Below are positions 1 through 9,421 of a stretch of 64,000 nucleotides of DNA, one piece after another. Origin of the DNA: Molossus alvarezi (taxonomy: Eukaryota > Chordata > Mammalia > Chiroptera > Molossidae); assembly GCA_037176705.1 (NCBI GenBank), contig CM073905.1, positions 28,056,986 through 28,120,985 on the forward strand, written 5' to 3'. Position 1 is the stretch's first letter; every line of letters begins with the position of its first letter. The position numbers and the translations under genes were made by a program. The notes beneath the pieces were generated by a model. It had not been told where the DNA came from and did no database searches. It saw only the letters and a list, made by a program, of their open reading frames with translations.

Positions 1-1039
1 CCCTCTGACCCCTAAACTAACTCCCTGTCCCTGTCCCTCACTGACCCCCCTGCCCCAGCTGGGTGACCTCTCACCTCTGCTCACAGCCCCAGATGACTCC
101 AAAGGCTCCTGGTCGGGGCCCAAATCCATCATTCCTGAGTGGTCTGTCCCAGCCCTGCCTCCCTCCATCCATCTTCCCAACACAGCTGGAAAGAAAGTGT
201 GGTGTTGTAACGGAGGACGGAGACTCCACTACGGGAAACTCTCGGCCCCACTGACGTCCTCTCCAGTGTCCCCTCCATAACCTCCCAATCGGTCATTCCC
301 TACCTGCATAACCCTTTGGTCAAATACCTTGGAACCCAATAGACAGCCAAAGGCCGAGAGCTCTGGTGGGAGGGTGCCTGACCCGCCCTCCGGCCTTCCA
401 GCAGCCCCCTGGAGACCCCTGGAGGAGCTTTAGAAAACCACAGAGACAAACTGCCCTGGGGGCCAGGAGACCTGGGTTTGAATTTCTGCCCAGCCACTGG
501 CTCACGCTAGGACCCGGAACTAGTCCCTTCCCCTCTCTGAACCTGTTTCCACATCTGCAACATGAGAGACTGGAGCTCAGTGTTTTTCAAACCTTTATTA
601 TTGTAACAGTGGAAACTTTTTTGCAAATCAAATCACACGCTGAAATCCAATATGGGAAAGAGGAGAAAGTGAGCGCTAAAGTTGACGCGGTGGTGATGGA
701 GTGTGGACCCCAGCTCCCCCGTCCACCTGCACCACAGTTAGTAGCCCCTGACGCATCTTCCCCAAACCCCAAGGTTCCTAGAAAATGTTTGAAAATATAC
801 AGATGGAGATTTTTCAATTATTTTATCATGAAACATTTCAAACACACAGCCAAGTTGAAAGGCATTTGCAGTCAACACCCAAATATCTACTCTATGGATT
901 CTGCTCTTAATATTTTACTGAAGTAACTTGCTTTATCAAATAAGGGCACCCTTTTAGTTCTGCAAAATTCCATGACTCAGAGAGGGCCATGCCAGGGGGT
1001 CTGAGTCCATTCCAGGAAGCCTTGTGAATTCGTGATGGC

Positions 1040-1395
1040 AACATCAGCTGCTGTAACAAATAGACCCTGGCCTTTCAGTGTCGTAACTCAACAGAAGTTC
1101 ACTCCTCACCCAACAGTCAAAGCCTGTGGTGGGCAACTCTCCTCCACAAGTAGTTTAGGAACCCAGCTCCATTTATCTTTGGGCTTGCTCTGATCTAGAA
1201 GGGTTGATTGTCTGCCTTGGGGCAGAGGAGACTGCTGAAAGAGAAGAGGCGCATCCATTTCTTACGTCATGCTGACTCGCGTTTCATTGGCAAAACTACT
1301 CCTACAGCCAAGCCTGCAAATACAGTCCCTGGCTACGTACCCCAGCTGGACTCTGCTTTCTGGCATCCGTTCCATCCCATGGAAGGGGGTATGAA
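1040..1395. repeat. Ancient mammalian repeat, family unassigned (possible LTR or DNA element)
   Basis: The GCTGCTGTAACAAATAGACC start, the CTCAACAGAAGTTCA segment and the following text resemble a common old mammalian repeat that begins 'gctgtaacaaa...gtggctta...'. Divergence is high and I cannot fix the family. Confidence 0.4.
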
Positions 1396-1539
1396 TTTCA
1401 GTGGTGAGTTGGCTGTCTCTGCCGTACCCAGTGTGGCTGGAAGCTTCCACAACCATCCTAAATTATCCTAGCCATGCCCTTGTCTCCATGATGCCCCATG
1501 CCAGGTCAGAGGGGCCTAGCCAGCTCTCCAGAGGAGTTT

Positions 1540-1690
1540 TAACTTTGTTCAACAAACATGTTTTAAGCTCTTATTGTATGCCTGGGCTCTGTACCAAGAC
1601 TTGATCATACAAGGATGAACAAGACCAGGCCCCTATTCTGAAGAACCTTACATCCAGTAAATGGAACAGACAGCTCTTCTCTCTTGAATC
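1540..1690 (+). repeat. Ancient interspersed repeat, start segment
   Basis: TTCAACAAACATGTTTTAAG, TGCCTGGGCTCTG and 'gaacaagaccaggcccct' follow the pattern 'caacaaatatttattgagc...gccaggcactg...gaacaaaacagac' of an old mammalian repeat family (possibly L2-related) that recurs through this window. Confidence 0.55.
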
Positions 1691-1799
1691 CCCTTTTCCT
1701 GAGAAAAAGCCCATGAGCTTTCTCCATTTTTTGTGGGTGGGTGGGTCTGACGTTGGACTACTGGAGGAAGGATCTGATTTGATGAATCTTTCCTAGGCA

Positions 1800-1990
1800 C
1801 CTTCTATGTGCTCAGAGCATGCATGTGGTTGACTGAGCTCATTTCATTCTCCCTTCACTCTTGCAAAGGTGCTTTTTCCATTGTATATAAGGGAATAAAT
1901 GCCAAGGCTCAGAGTGGTGCCGTGACTTGCCTAAGGTCACACAGCAGTGGTGGAACTGGGATTTGAACCCAAATATCACTTCCTAGTTCT
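1800..1990 (-). repeat. MIR SINE
   Basis: It carries the reverse-complement MIR hallmarks: TTCTATGTGCTCAGAGC, then CAAGGCTCAGAGTGGTG, CTAAGGTCACACAGC and GGGATTTGAACCC. Confidence 0.75.
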
Positions 1991-2064
1991 CTGCTCGTTT
2001 CTGTTCCGTGAGGGTGTCTGTTGGAATCTGCAGTAGAAGAGAGGCACAGAGGGTCACCTCCCCT

Positions 2065-2235
2065 GCCTGACACAGGCCCTAATTTGGGAGCTTTGCATGT
2101 GTCTCCTCATTTCTTCCTTCCTGCAGCCATGAGGTTGGTGCTGTTATCCTTGTCATTTTAAAAAACAGGAAGCCGAGCCTCAGAGAGGTGAAGTGACTTA
2201 CCCAGGGTTGCACAGCCCGTTTGGTTTCGTGTCCT
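2065..2235 (-). repeat. MIR SINE
   Basis: AGGTTGGTGCTGTTATCC, GCCTCAGAGAGGTGAAGTGA and CCAGGGTTGCACAGCC follow the MIR reverse complement. Confidence 0.7.
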
Positions 2236-2639
2236 GATCTATTTGACTTCACTGGGGCACATCTTACTGTATGGGTGGCTTTTATGGCTGACCATAGAGG
2301 CAGTGGGATCCTTCCTTGTCACAAGAATGCCTAAGGGGCAAAGGGATGTTTTCTCCACTAACAACGGCACAAACATATTTTAAGGCAATGGCATGGCGTT
2401 TCTGAGCAATAACGGTTTACAAAACGGCTGCAGACAGCTGAGCAGATCCCCTCCCTCCTGGATCCCAGCCAGAAAAGGATTCTGGGGCAAAGGCAGAGGC
2501 ACCTTCCTGGAGCGCTCTGGGTCTGAGCCACGGGTTAGGGAGGCAGGAGGGAGCCCAAGGCGACTGGGCAGGAAGCAAGGATCTGGCCTATCAGTGACGA
2601 AGGGCCCAATCAATGCTATCTCCCCAGGCCATGCCTGGC

Positions 2640-2860
2640 CAGACATTGATTTCTGCCGCTGTTGTTAACTCCCTGTTTATGTAACGCCTGAACTTTGCAC
2701 AACTGAGCCATTTCGTGTGCAGAAGAGGGCCTGTTGCCATGAAAACCAAGCTGCACATGACAGCGGGGATGCGGCGGGATCCCTGTTTTATTGGCCTGCG
2801 CTGAATGTATTTTAACCTTGATAAGTCAATAACTTTTTGTACGAAAGGAGATCTGCCAGG
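2640..2860. other. Repeat-free block, candidate conserved element
   Basis: An unusually AT-containing block, with TTATGTAACGCC, TTTTATTGGCC and CCTTGATAAGTCAATAAC, lies between repeat-rich segments. No repeat family is recognised. Conservation cannot be tested here. Confidence 0.3.
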
Positions 2861-3094
2861 CGTGCCTGGGAGGGCCTAGTAGCCTTTCTGGGCCAGAGGG
2901 GAGGCAGGGCAGGCTGGGTTTAATCCCCTAGACATCTCCCTGCCGCCCAGAGCCTGCAAGAGCCAGGCCCAGCTGGCCAGAATGAAGAGACGACCTTGGG
3001 AGTCGTGGGGACTACCCCCACACTCAGTCACTGTTCCCTGCAAGTTAAGGCTGACAGCTAAGTCAGAAACCTGCTATGGCAAAGGGACCCCACC

Positions 3095-3285
3095 AGGGTT
3101 CAGATCTTAGTCCCACTCACTCAGGAGCTCTGTGCCACCTTGAACAAGGCCCCTGCCCCCAGCCTCAGCGTCCGCGTCTAGTTCTTCTTCATGGGCTGAT
3201 TGCAAGGGTTATAGATCCCATATGAGAAGTGCCTGGGTATTGCCTGGTCCATAGTGGGGTCTCACTAGATGGATGTTACTGTCGT
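3095..3285 (+). repeat. MIR SINE
   Basis: CTGTGCCACCTTGAACAAGG, CCTCAGCGTCCGCGTCTAG, GCAAGGGTTATAG and the end GCCTGGTCCATAGTGGGG fit a full-length, diverged MIR. Confidence 0.65.
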
Positions 3286-3299
3286 TGTTGCTGTATCTT

Positions 3300-3525
3300 A
3301 CAATAATAATCACTAATTATATTTGTAGAGCCCTTTAGGCTTTGGGAGTTATATTATTTTCTCATCGTAGTCCTGGAGATAGGCAGGCATAGGGTAGATA
3401 GTCCCAACTTTCAGATGAGGAAACTGAGGCCCAGGGAAGTTGGCTGGCTTGTCACGTGACAAGGTGATGGCACTGACCGAAGGAACCAAGCCTTCTGACT
3501 CCCAGCCCAGTGCTCTTTCTAACTC
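3300..3525 (-). repeat. MIR SINE
   Basis: It begins with AATAATAATCACTAA, passes through TTCAGATGAGGAAACTGAGG and ends with CAGTGCTCTTTCT, the MIR reverse complement. It lies head-on to the MIR just upstream. Confidence 0.75.
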
Positions 3526-3711
3526 CATTCACAGGAGCAGCCCCGTGGTGTTAGATCCCCAGCAGCCCACCCCAGACCCGAGGCAGACATCATTAACTGA
3601 TGGCAGCACGGCCCTCTTTCCCTTCTGAGCCTGGGTGAGGCCTCAGAATCCTCCTTGACACAGAGCTGTGTTTGAAATGAGATTCATATGACACTGTGTA
3701 CCCCCGAAAGG

Positions 3712-3815
3712 CTCTGGGTTCATGTCCCAGCTCTGGTACAAACTTGCCACATGACTTTGGGCAAGTACATTCCCCTCTCTGGACCTCGGATCCTCGATGG
3801 TGAAACAGGGGGGCA
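3712..3815 (+). repeat. MIR SINE
   Basis: TGGGTTCATGTCCCAGCTCT, CATGACTTTGGGCAAGTAC and TCTCTGGACCTCGG are clear MIR core sequence. Confidence 0.75.
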
Positions 3816-3949
3816 TTTAATGGTTCCCAGATTCTCTGAGGGTTCTTCCAGGTAGAAGGAATCCCCACCACTTCCTGGTTCTTGTCCAACAACCAAGGCC
3901 CCATGAACCAACCCTTCCCGCCTCTGTTAACAGATAATGACATAGAATC

Positions 3950-4335
3950 TACTCTATGTCAGTGAGTGTGCAAGGTACTAGGGACACAGCAGTGGAGACA
4001 ATGACAAAAAGTCCCTTCCCTCGCAGAGCTGAGAGTTTAGACAGGGAGGCAAAAAAATAAACAAGTCAACCCACAAGTGCTCAGGGAGTTGCCAATAAGT
4101 GCTGAGAAGGGGAAAGCAAAGGGATGATGCTCTGAGGAGAAGAACTTCAAAGGGGGTAGTCAGAGAGGGCTTCTCTGAGGAGGTGACATTTGAGCTAAGA
4201 CCTAAAGTATGATATTGAGCCAGCCGTGCAAAGAGCAGAAGGAAGAGTGTCCTGGGCAGAGGGAACAGCTTGTGCAAAGACCTCAAGGTAGAAACCATTT
4301 GGTACCTTCAAGCAACCAAGAGACCAAAGTGGATA
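3950..4335 (+). repeat. Ancient interspersed repeat, near-complete copy
   Basis: The copy runs from 'acacagcagtggagacaatg' through AGAGCTGAGAGTTTAGACAG and TCTGAGGAGGTGACATTTGA to CAGAGGGAACAGCTTGTGCA. This order is typical of a widespread old mammalian repeat. I recognise the text but not the family name with certainty. Confidence 0.6.
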
Positions 4336-4499
4336 GAGGGGTACGAGGGAGAAGTGTGGTCCAGGAACTTGGCAGGGGCCAGTCCCTGAGGCTACCTGAG
4401 CCTCCTCAGTCCCCTCTTTTGGCCTCCTTGCCCCATCCCCCTAGGCCAGCCCCAGAGAGAGGCCCCAGGTACTGGGGGTGGGGTGGAGGGCAGGGCTGA

Positions 4500-4640
4500 A
4501 TGAATAACAAGGTTACACATGCTTCTTCTTTTCCCTTTTCTCCAGGAGGAGCATAAAGAGCTCTTTCTTTTCTGCTTATTAATAGCTCTGATTAAATTAT
4601 CTCTGAAAAATCTACGTGGTGTGCACCAATGGGGGCCCAG
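4500..4640. other. Repeat-free AT-rich block, candidate conserved element
   Basis: A short AT-rich stretch, with GCTTATTAATAGCTCTGATT and AAATTATCTCTGAAAAATC, sits in otherwise GC-rich repeat DNA. It contains homeodomain-type TAAT cores and a GATA-type TTATCT. No repeat is recognised. Confidence 0.3.
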
Positions 4641-5049
4641 CTCCCTTCAGGCTCTGGCCTAGATTATAGCAACGAGGGCAGGTGAGACAGGCAGTTGGGG
4701 GCTGGGGAAGGTGGCTGGGGCAGGGCTGCTCCCCCACCAGAATAAAGGCTCAGTGTCTGCCTCTCTGCTTCCCTCCCAGCCCCAGCTTAGCCTCTGACCC
4801 ACCTCCACCCTTGGGACATTCACAGCTCCCTCACTGGGGACACCAGGCCTTTGCAGTGGCAGTTTTCTCTGCGGAGACAGAGCTCTTCTCTCCCTTCTCC
4901 CCTTAGTCATCTCCTACTCATGTTTCACAGGGCAGCAGATCAGCCGGTTCACCATCACCAGCCCACCTGCTCGGTTAGGGGCCTGCTCTGGGCTTTCCCC
5001 TTCCCTGTTACCCTGGATGATAACTGCTAGTTGCCTTCTCTGCCCCCCA

Positions 5050-5165
5050 TGAAATTTGAATTCTGTGAAGTCAGATTCTGTGTCTGGGTCACTGCTGAAT
5101 CCCCAGTGGCTGGCACAGGGCAGGCCCTTAGGAAATGATGAATGAATGAATGAATGAATGAATGG
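5050..5165 (+). repeat. L2 LINE 3' end with GAAT microsatellite
   Basis: TGAATCCCCAGTGGCTGGCA and CAGGGCAGGCCCTTAGG are the L2 3' end. It finishes in tandem GAAT units at about 5137-5163, a common L2 tail expansion. Confidence 0.75.
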
Positions 5166-5224
5166 AGAATGAAAGAATTAGCAGAATTAAAGGAACGATC
5201 AGGCCTCAGTGAATGAGGGCATGA

Positions 5225-5385
5225 CTAACCTTACACACATGGAAGCAAAGTTCCAGGCGTCAGGTCCCTTGAGCAGTGCCTATATGGCACTTAACCCCAT
5301 TTCACAGATGGGGGAAACTGAGGCATAGAGCAGATGAGGCACAGGGCCAGTAACCTGAAGAGTCAGGATTCATATCAGTCGGTCT
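5225..5385 (-). repeat. MIR SINE fragment
   Basis: CCCCATTTCACAGATGGGGG and AAACTGAGGCATAGAG are MIR reverse-complement core. The flanks are diverged. Confidence 0.5.
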
Positions 5386-5474
5386 GAGTCTCCCCCTCCC
5401 CTTCTTCCTGCTTTCCCTACCTACAAGAAAACAAAACAAAAGCTAAATAAATGGGTACATTTATTCACTGATTC

Positions 5475-5835
5475 AGAGATTAATTCAACAGACCTTTATT
5501 TAGTGCTGACTGTATGCCAGGCCTGTGCTACAGATAAAATAATTTGACTGCAACCCCTGCCTTCAAAGAGCCCTAGGTTGGTGGGAAAGACGGACAAGTA
5601 AGTGGGTCATATAACACAGACTGGGTACATCTTTAAAGGTGGAAACGCTCCAGCCTAGAGGGTGACAGTCAGGGAAGGCTTCCCAGAGGAGGTGGCACCC
5701 TAGCTGAAATCTGAAGAAAGAGCAAGAATCAACTACCTGGAGGGAGGATATTCTATCATGCGCCTGGAAGTCCAAGAGACACATAGGAGGATGTGCAGGT
5801 ATTTTAGCAAGGCTGGTGGTGTAGGGAGCATACAG
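5475..5835 (+). repeat. Ancient interspersed repeat, near-complete copy
   Basis: TTCAACAGACCTTTATTTAG, GTATGCCAGGCCTGTGC, CAGGGAAGGCTTCCCAGAGG and AGGTGGCACCCTAGCTGAAA follow the same order as the copy at 3950-4335 and in the same orientation. Confidence 0.6.
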
Positions 5836-6239
5836 GAGTAGTGAGAAAAGAGGTGCCCTCTGTCCCCTTGCCCCCTCAGGGCCTCTTAGACCCCTGGCTG
5901 GAGCCAGCGTTCAGGGGCCTGCCTGCCTGGTGGTTCTGTGGACCGTGGCAAATCCATCTTGACACTCTCTCCATTCACATAATGCAGTTATTGGACACAA
6001 CCAAGAGCAACTGGAAGCTGGATTGAGGCTGAGAGTTGCGAAAGGTGATGAGCATGAAGATCAGACCTTGGGGAGGTGGGCATGTGGAGGGTGGTATGGT
6101 GGTCACTGTGAGTATGTGGTGTGGGACCTAAGTGAAGGCCCAAGACTGAGCATCTATGGGGGGTGTTCGCTTGCCTGGAGGGGTGTGAGAGATACCTATA
6201 AGACACCCATCCACATACATAGCTATCCTGGAACTGGCT

Positions 6240-6420
6240 GTTGCCTGAATCCCACCATTAGCATATCATGGACTCAGACTTCAGAGATGGTGGGGCCTTT
6301 GAGATCTAAACCCCTGGCTGCATACTGGAATCACATGGGGGGGCCTTTGGAAACTCCTGGGGGGAAGGCGGGGGGGAGGGGTGCCAGCTCCAGAGTCTGA
6401 CTGGTAGGTTGAGTTATGAG
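6240..6420. repeat. MER5-like hAT-Charlie DNA element (tentative)
   Basis: GGCTGCATACTGGAATCACA, TGGGGGGGCCTTTGGAAACT and CCAGAGTCTGACTGGTAGG resemble the non-autonomous MER5 group. Terminal repeats are not clear. Confidence 0.4.
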
Positions 6421-6525
6421 CCCCACCCTCCATTTCCAGCAGAGGAAACTGAGGAGCAGAGAGAAGAAACTTGCCCTTAAGGTCACACCCAGTCAATTAG
6501 TGTCTGGCACTGCATACCATAAATC
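6420..6525 (-). repeat. MIR SINE fragment
   Basis: GCAGAGGAAACTGAGGAGCA and CTTGCCCTTAAGGTCACACC are MIR reverse-complement core. It abuts a forward MIR. Confidence 0.55.
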
Positions 6526-6534
6526 AAGGTCAGG

Positions 6535-6695
6535 GGCTCTGGTGTTTGGGATGCAGTTCCATTACTGTGTGACCTTGTGCAAGTCACGTGACCTTCCTCA
6601 GCTGTAAGATTTGGATAATAATCAAACAGACCTCACAGGTTGCTGTGAGGGTGAAAGGAGATAGAAATATGTGATATAAATAGCACTGAGCACTG
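6535..6695 (+). repeat. MIR SINE
   Basis: TGTGTGACCTTGTGCAAGTC, TAAGATTTGGATAATAATC, GTTGCTGTGAGGGTGAAAGG and GCACTGAGCACTGCCC span nearly the whole MIR core and 3' part. Confidence 0.8.
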
Positions 6696-6897
6696 CCCAG
6701 CCCACTGTTGGTGTCAAGTCATGGTAACCTACAAGGGGAAAAATCCCAAACTTTGGAAAAGCTGTGATATAACCCGATTCCTGATCTCTTTCTTCCCAGG
6801 ATTTTGATTGTCGGGACCCCTCTGCCCTGCACCTGGCTTGGGTGCGCCACCTGTTCACACCCCAATCCACCCAGAACGTTGCCCAGGCAACGTGCTC

Positions 6898-6905
6898 TGA
6901 CGTCA
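6898..6905. promoter_or_regulatory. Perfect CRE palindrome
   Basis: TGACGTCA is present in the intergenic region about 1.6 kb before the promoter island. It is a short motif, so significance on its own is limited. Confidence 0.35.
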
Positions 6906-7289
6906 CTGCCAGTTCAGGCGGCTGGCCCCAGAGTGGAAGCAGCTGGCCACGGGATCACATTCCCAGGTAAATCCCCACCCCCATCCCAACTCCCAAAGGT
7001 GTTGGGTTGGGTGGGGCTACAGAGAGAACTAAAGGTGTGGGGGGGAGGATATGAGCGTGTGAGCTGCTGGAAACTGCACTTGGCGGCTGCTCAGCAGCCA
7101 GAAACAGGGCCAGCTCCTGCCCTAGATAAGGCAGTAGGTGGCCTACTTGGGCTGGCCCTGGAGCTCCCCCGCGGGTGCCTCTCCCAGGTTCTGGGGTGGG
7201 TTGTCTCCTGGAAGTAGGCCAGGGCCAACTATAATCAGCTCATCCCACAGAGTACATTCAAGCAGGGTTTCCAAAGCCTTCCATGTCTT

Positions 7290-7490
7290 GATAACTACAG
7301 CTGGCATTTATTGAGCACTTACTGTGTTCTGAGTCCTTCCACACAATAACTCACTTTGCCCTCACAACAACCCTGTAAAGTAGGAATTATGATACACAAA
7401 TAAGAAACTGAGGCACAGAGTCATGAAAATAAATGTTCAAGGTCAACAGCTAGCAAGGACATGGCTGGAACTCCACCCAGGTTCTGTGGG
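7290..7490 (-). repeat. MIR SINE
   Basis: GGCATTTATTGAGCACTTAC, CACAACAACCCTGTAAAGTA and AAGAAACTGAGGCACAGAG make this one of the best-preserved MIR copies in the window. Confidence 0.85.
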
Positions 7491-7560
7491 ACTCTAGGGG
7501 GTCACATGGATATAGTCTGAGGGTGGTGGGAGGAGTTCTGGCTACTGCTTTGCATTTCTT

Positions 7561-7801
7561 TTTTTTTTTTTTAATCCTCACCTGATATATTTTTTCCCCA
7601 CTTATCTTCAGATGAAATGGGAGGGAGGGAGAGAGAAAGAGAAACATCAATGTGAGAGAGACACATCCATTCGTTGCCTCCTGCAGGACCCCGACTGGGG
7701 CCTGGACGATCCACAACTGAGGTACCACCCTTGACCGAATCCAACCAGAGACTCTTTGGTCCTCGGGCTGTTGCTCTAACTGTTGAGCCAACAGTCCAGG
7801 G
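7561..7801 (-). mobile_element. Ves SINE (type with CCTCGGGTGAGG tail)
   Basis: On the minus strand it runs from GCCCTGGACTGTTGGCTCAA to the poly(A), shown here as poly(T). It is flanked by a perfect 16-bp target-site duplication, CTGCTTTGCATTTCTT, at 7545-7560 and 7802-7817. The element itself is diverged, with the tail hairpin decayed, yet the duplication is intact. Confidence 0.92.
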
Positions 7802-8029
7802 CTGCTTTGCATTTCTTTAGTGATCCTGAGGTCTTTCCTGGAAACCTAGCTTCCCAATTTGCTGTGTGATGGACACATGGCAACTGAGGGAATTGTTCCT
7901 CCCAGGACTCAATTTTGCCAGTTGTCAAATGGGACTGTTAAATGGGCCATTCATGGACTCTCAGGCAGACCTTTGAACCTATTTAGAAAGTGAAAGGCAA
8001 GGTTCAGTATAGTTTGATGGATTCAAACT

Positions 8030-8185
8030 TTGGAACCCAGGTGATACTGTGCCTCGATTTCCCCATCTGTTAAGTGGGGTAGAATAACAGTGCCTGCCCC
8101 CCATGTATGTGGTGAGGATTCCACGAGGTAGAGTTTATAAAGAGCTCAGCATGGTGCCTGATTATATAGTTAGTGCTCCAGAGAC
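8030..8185 (+). repeat. MIR SINE
   Basis: GCCTCGATTTCCCCATCTGT, AGAATAACAGTGCCTGCC, GGTGAGGATTCCACGAGG and AGCATGGTGCCTGATTATAT match the MIR core and 3' end. Confidence 0.75.
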
Positions 8186-8224
8186 CTCAACCATGATACA
8201 AAAAAATCCATCACTGCCAAAAAT

Positions 8225-8450
8225 ATGCCCTGGGGCAAAGCACTCCAGATAAAATGTCTCATTACATCTCTTAACCTCAATTTCCTCTATAAGTTGGGAG
8301 TAGAATAATAGTACCTACCATAGCAGTTTTCTTATCTGTGAAATGGGAGTGATAACAATACTTAACTCACAGGTTGTGTGTGAAGATTAGATAAAGTACT
8401 TCGTTACATAAGTGTTAGCTTCTTTTATAGTATTTATTATTTTTAATAAT
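8225..8450 (+). repeat. Two partial MIR SINEs in tandem
   Basis: CCTCAATTTCCTCTATAAG with AGAATAATAGTACCTACC is followed by a second 'cttatctgtgaaatggg' with 'gttgtgtgtgaagattagat'. The second copy reaches 'taagtgttagcttcttttat'. Two core segments imply two insertions or a local duplication. Confidence 0.6.
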
Positions 8451-8512
8451 TAGAAACCAAATATGTGCTCAATAATGATGCTGGTTTTTTCACCCCCGTT
8501 CCCGACAAGGGG

Positions 8513-8530
8513 ACTACAAGTACCAGCATG
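8513..8530 (+). promoter_or_regulatory. ZNF143/SIX5-type motif, forward copy
   Basis: ACTACAAGTACCAGCATG is close to the long promoter element usually written ACTACAAnTCCCAGnATGC, with one difference in the CCC part. It sits at the upstream border of the CpG island, where such elements are typically found. Confidence 0.6.
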
Positions 8531-8574
8531 TCCTGCACCCCCAGTTGTGGCCTCTCCGCCCGGTGCCTGCGCGC

Positions 8575-8594
8575 TGCATCCCGGGAGTTGCAGT
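8575..8594 (-). promoter_or_regulatory. ZNF143/SIX5-type motif, inverted copy
   Basis: Read on the minus strand this is ACTGCAACTCCCGGGATGCA, again close to ACTACAAnTCCCAGnATGC. It lies 44 bases downstream of the forward copy and points toward it. Confidence 0.6.
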
Positions 8595-9041
8595 CCTTTC
8601 GAGGCTGGCCCCGCCTCACCCCAGCTTGGGGGAGGAGGTTGGAGAGCCGCCCTGTCGGCCTTTGAATTTTGCCGCGAAAAGCGCGCGTGGCGGCCCCTCG
8701 GCCACGCCCCCCGCAGGACGCGGCGCCGCGTCACCCTGGTAACCGCCTCTCGGCCGTCGCTGATTGGGCCGGACCACGGAGGGCGGGCGGGGAGCGAGAC
8801 GCCGCGGCAGCTGCGGACGCTCGCGCCTGTCAGTCGGGCCGGAGCGGAGCAGCAGGCAAGACACCCGGGCTGGCGGCTCCGCGAAGAGGCTGCGCGCACC
8901 AGCCGGGGCAGACGAAGAGTCGGGCCTGCCACCTGCGGGGCGAGACGCACGGCACCCGAACTTGAAGCGAGGCGAGGCGCCGGCACGCGCCAGGCGGCGC
9001 GAGACTGAGGTCCCGGGAGCCCCCGCGCGCCGCCCCGGGCC

Positions 9042-9053
9042 ATGGGCGCGTGA
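9042..9053 (+). other. Minimal uORF (Met-Gly-Ala-stop) in exon 1
   Basis: GGGCCATGG is a strong initiation context, and the frame ATG GGC GCG TGA stops after three codons. If the transcript includes this position, the uORF would be met before the FAM222A start in exon 2. Confidence 0.5.
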
Positions 9054-9331
9054 GAGCCCGGTGCGCGCCGCCCTTGGTGCACCTCCCGAGCTCGCACTCC
9101 CGGTGCACCGTCCTCTAGGACGTACCCACGGCCTCCGTGCTCTGTACGGACCGGTTATTTCTCGGCACCGAGGCCCCCGGGGCTGCATCCGAGCCTCCGC
9201 CGCCCGCTGCCGCCGCCTCGACTGCCGCTGTTCTCCGGCTTCCCCTCCCCCCACACCCGGGGCTCGGAGCAGGAGGAGGAGGGGCCGGTGCATTCTCGCC
9301 GCCGCTCTTTGCAACCTGCGGAGGCCGGTGC

Positions 9332-9421
9332 ATGCCCGCAGAGGCGCCCGGACCGCTGCAGGTGCGTGCAACCCCAAAGGAGAAGACCACTCCCACCCCC
9401 GGACGAATCCGGGGGCTGTAA
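9332..9421 (+). other. 29-codon uORF in exon 1
   Basis: ATG at 9332 opens 29 codons (MPAEAPGPLQ...) and stops at 9419-9421. Use of the alternative donor at 9362 would cut this frame, so its presence in the mRNA depends on donor choice. The context is weaker than for the uORF at 9042 (G at -3, C at +4). Confidence 0.4.

Larger units (their letters stand above)
1..8460. other. Intergenic region upstream of FAM222A
   Basis: No gene is identifiable. The region holds MIR copies, ancient repeats, an L2 end and one Ves SINE, listed individually. 1-460 and 570-1030 show nothing beyond low-complexity C/T-rich sequence. The ORFs here are short and shift through repeat sequence, with no family resemblance. 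Confidence 0.8.

Noticed and set aside
366..926. 186-codon plus-strand frame
   Set aside because: It runs through a MIR fragment and AT-rich non-coding text and shows no domain or splice-supported structure.
5137..5163. CRISPR-like arrays at the GAAT runs (also 19759-19797, 34297-34321)
   Set aside because: These are simple microsatellites at L2 ends with no spacer structure, and the genome is mammalian.
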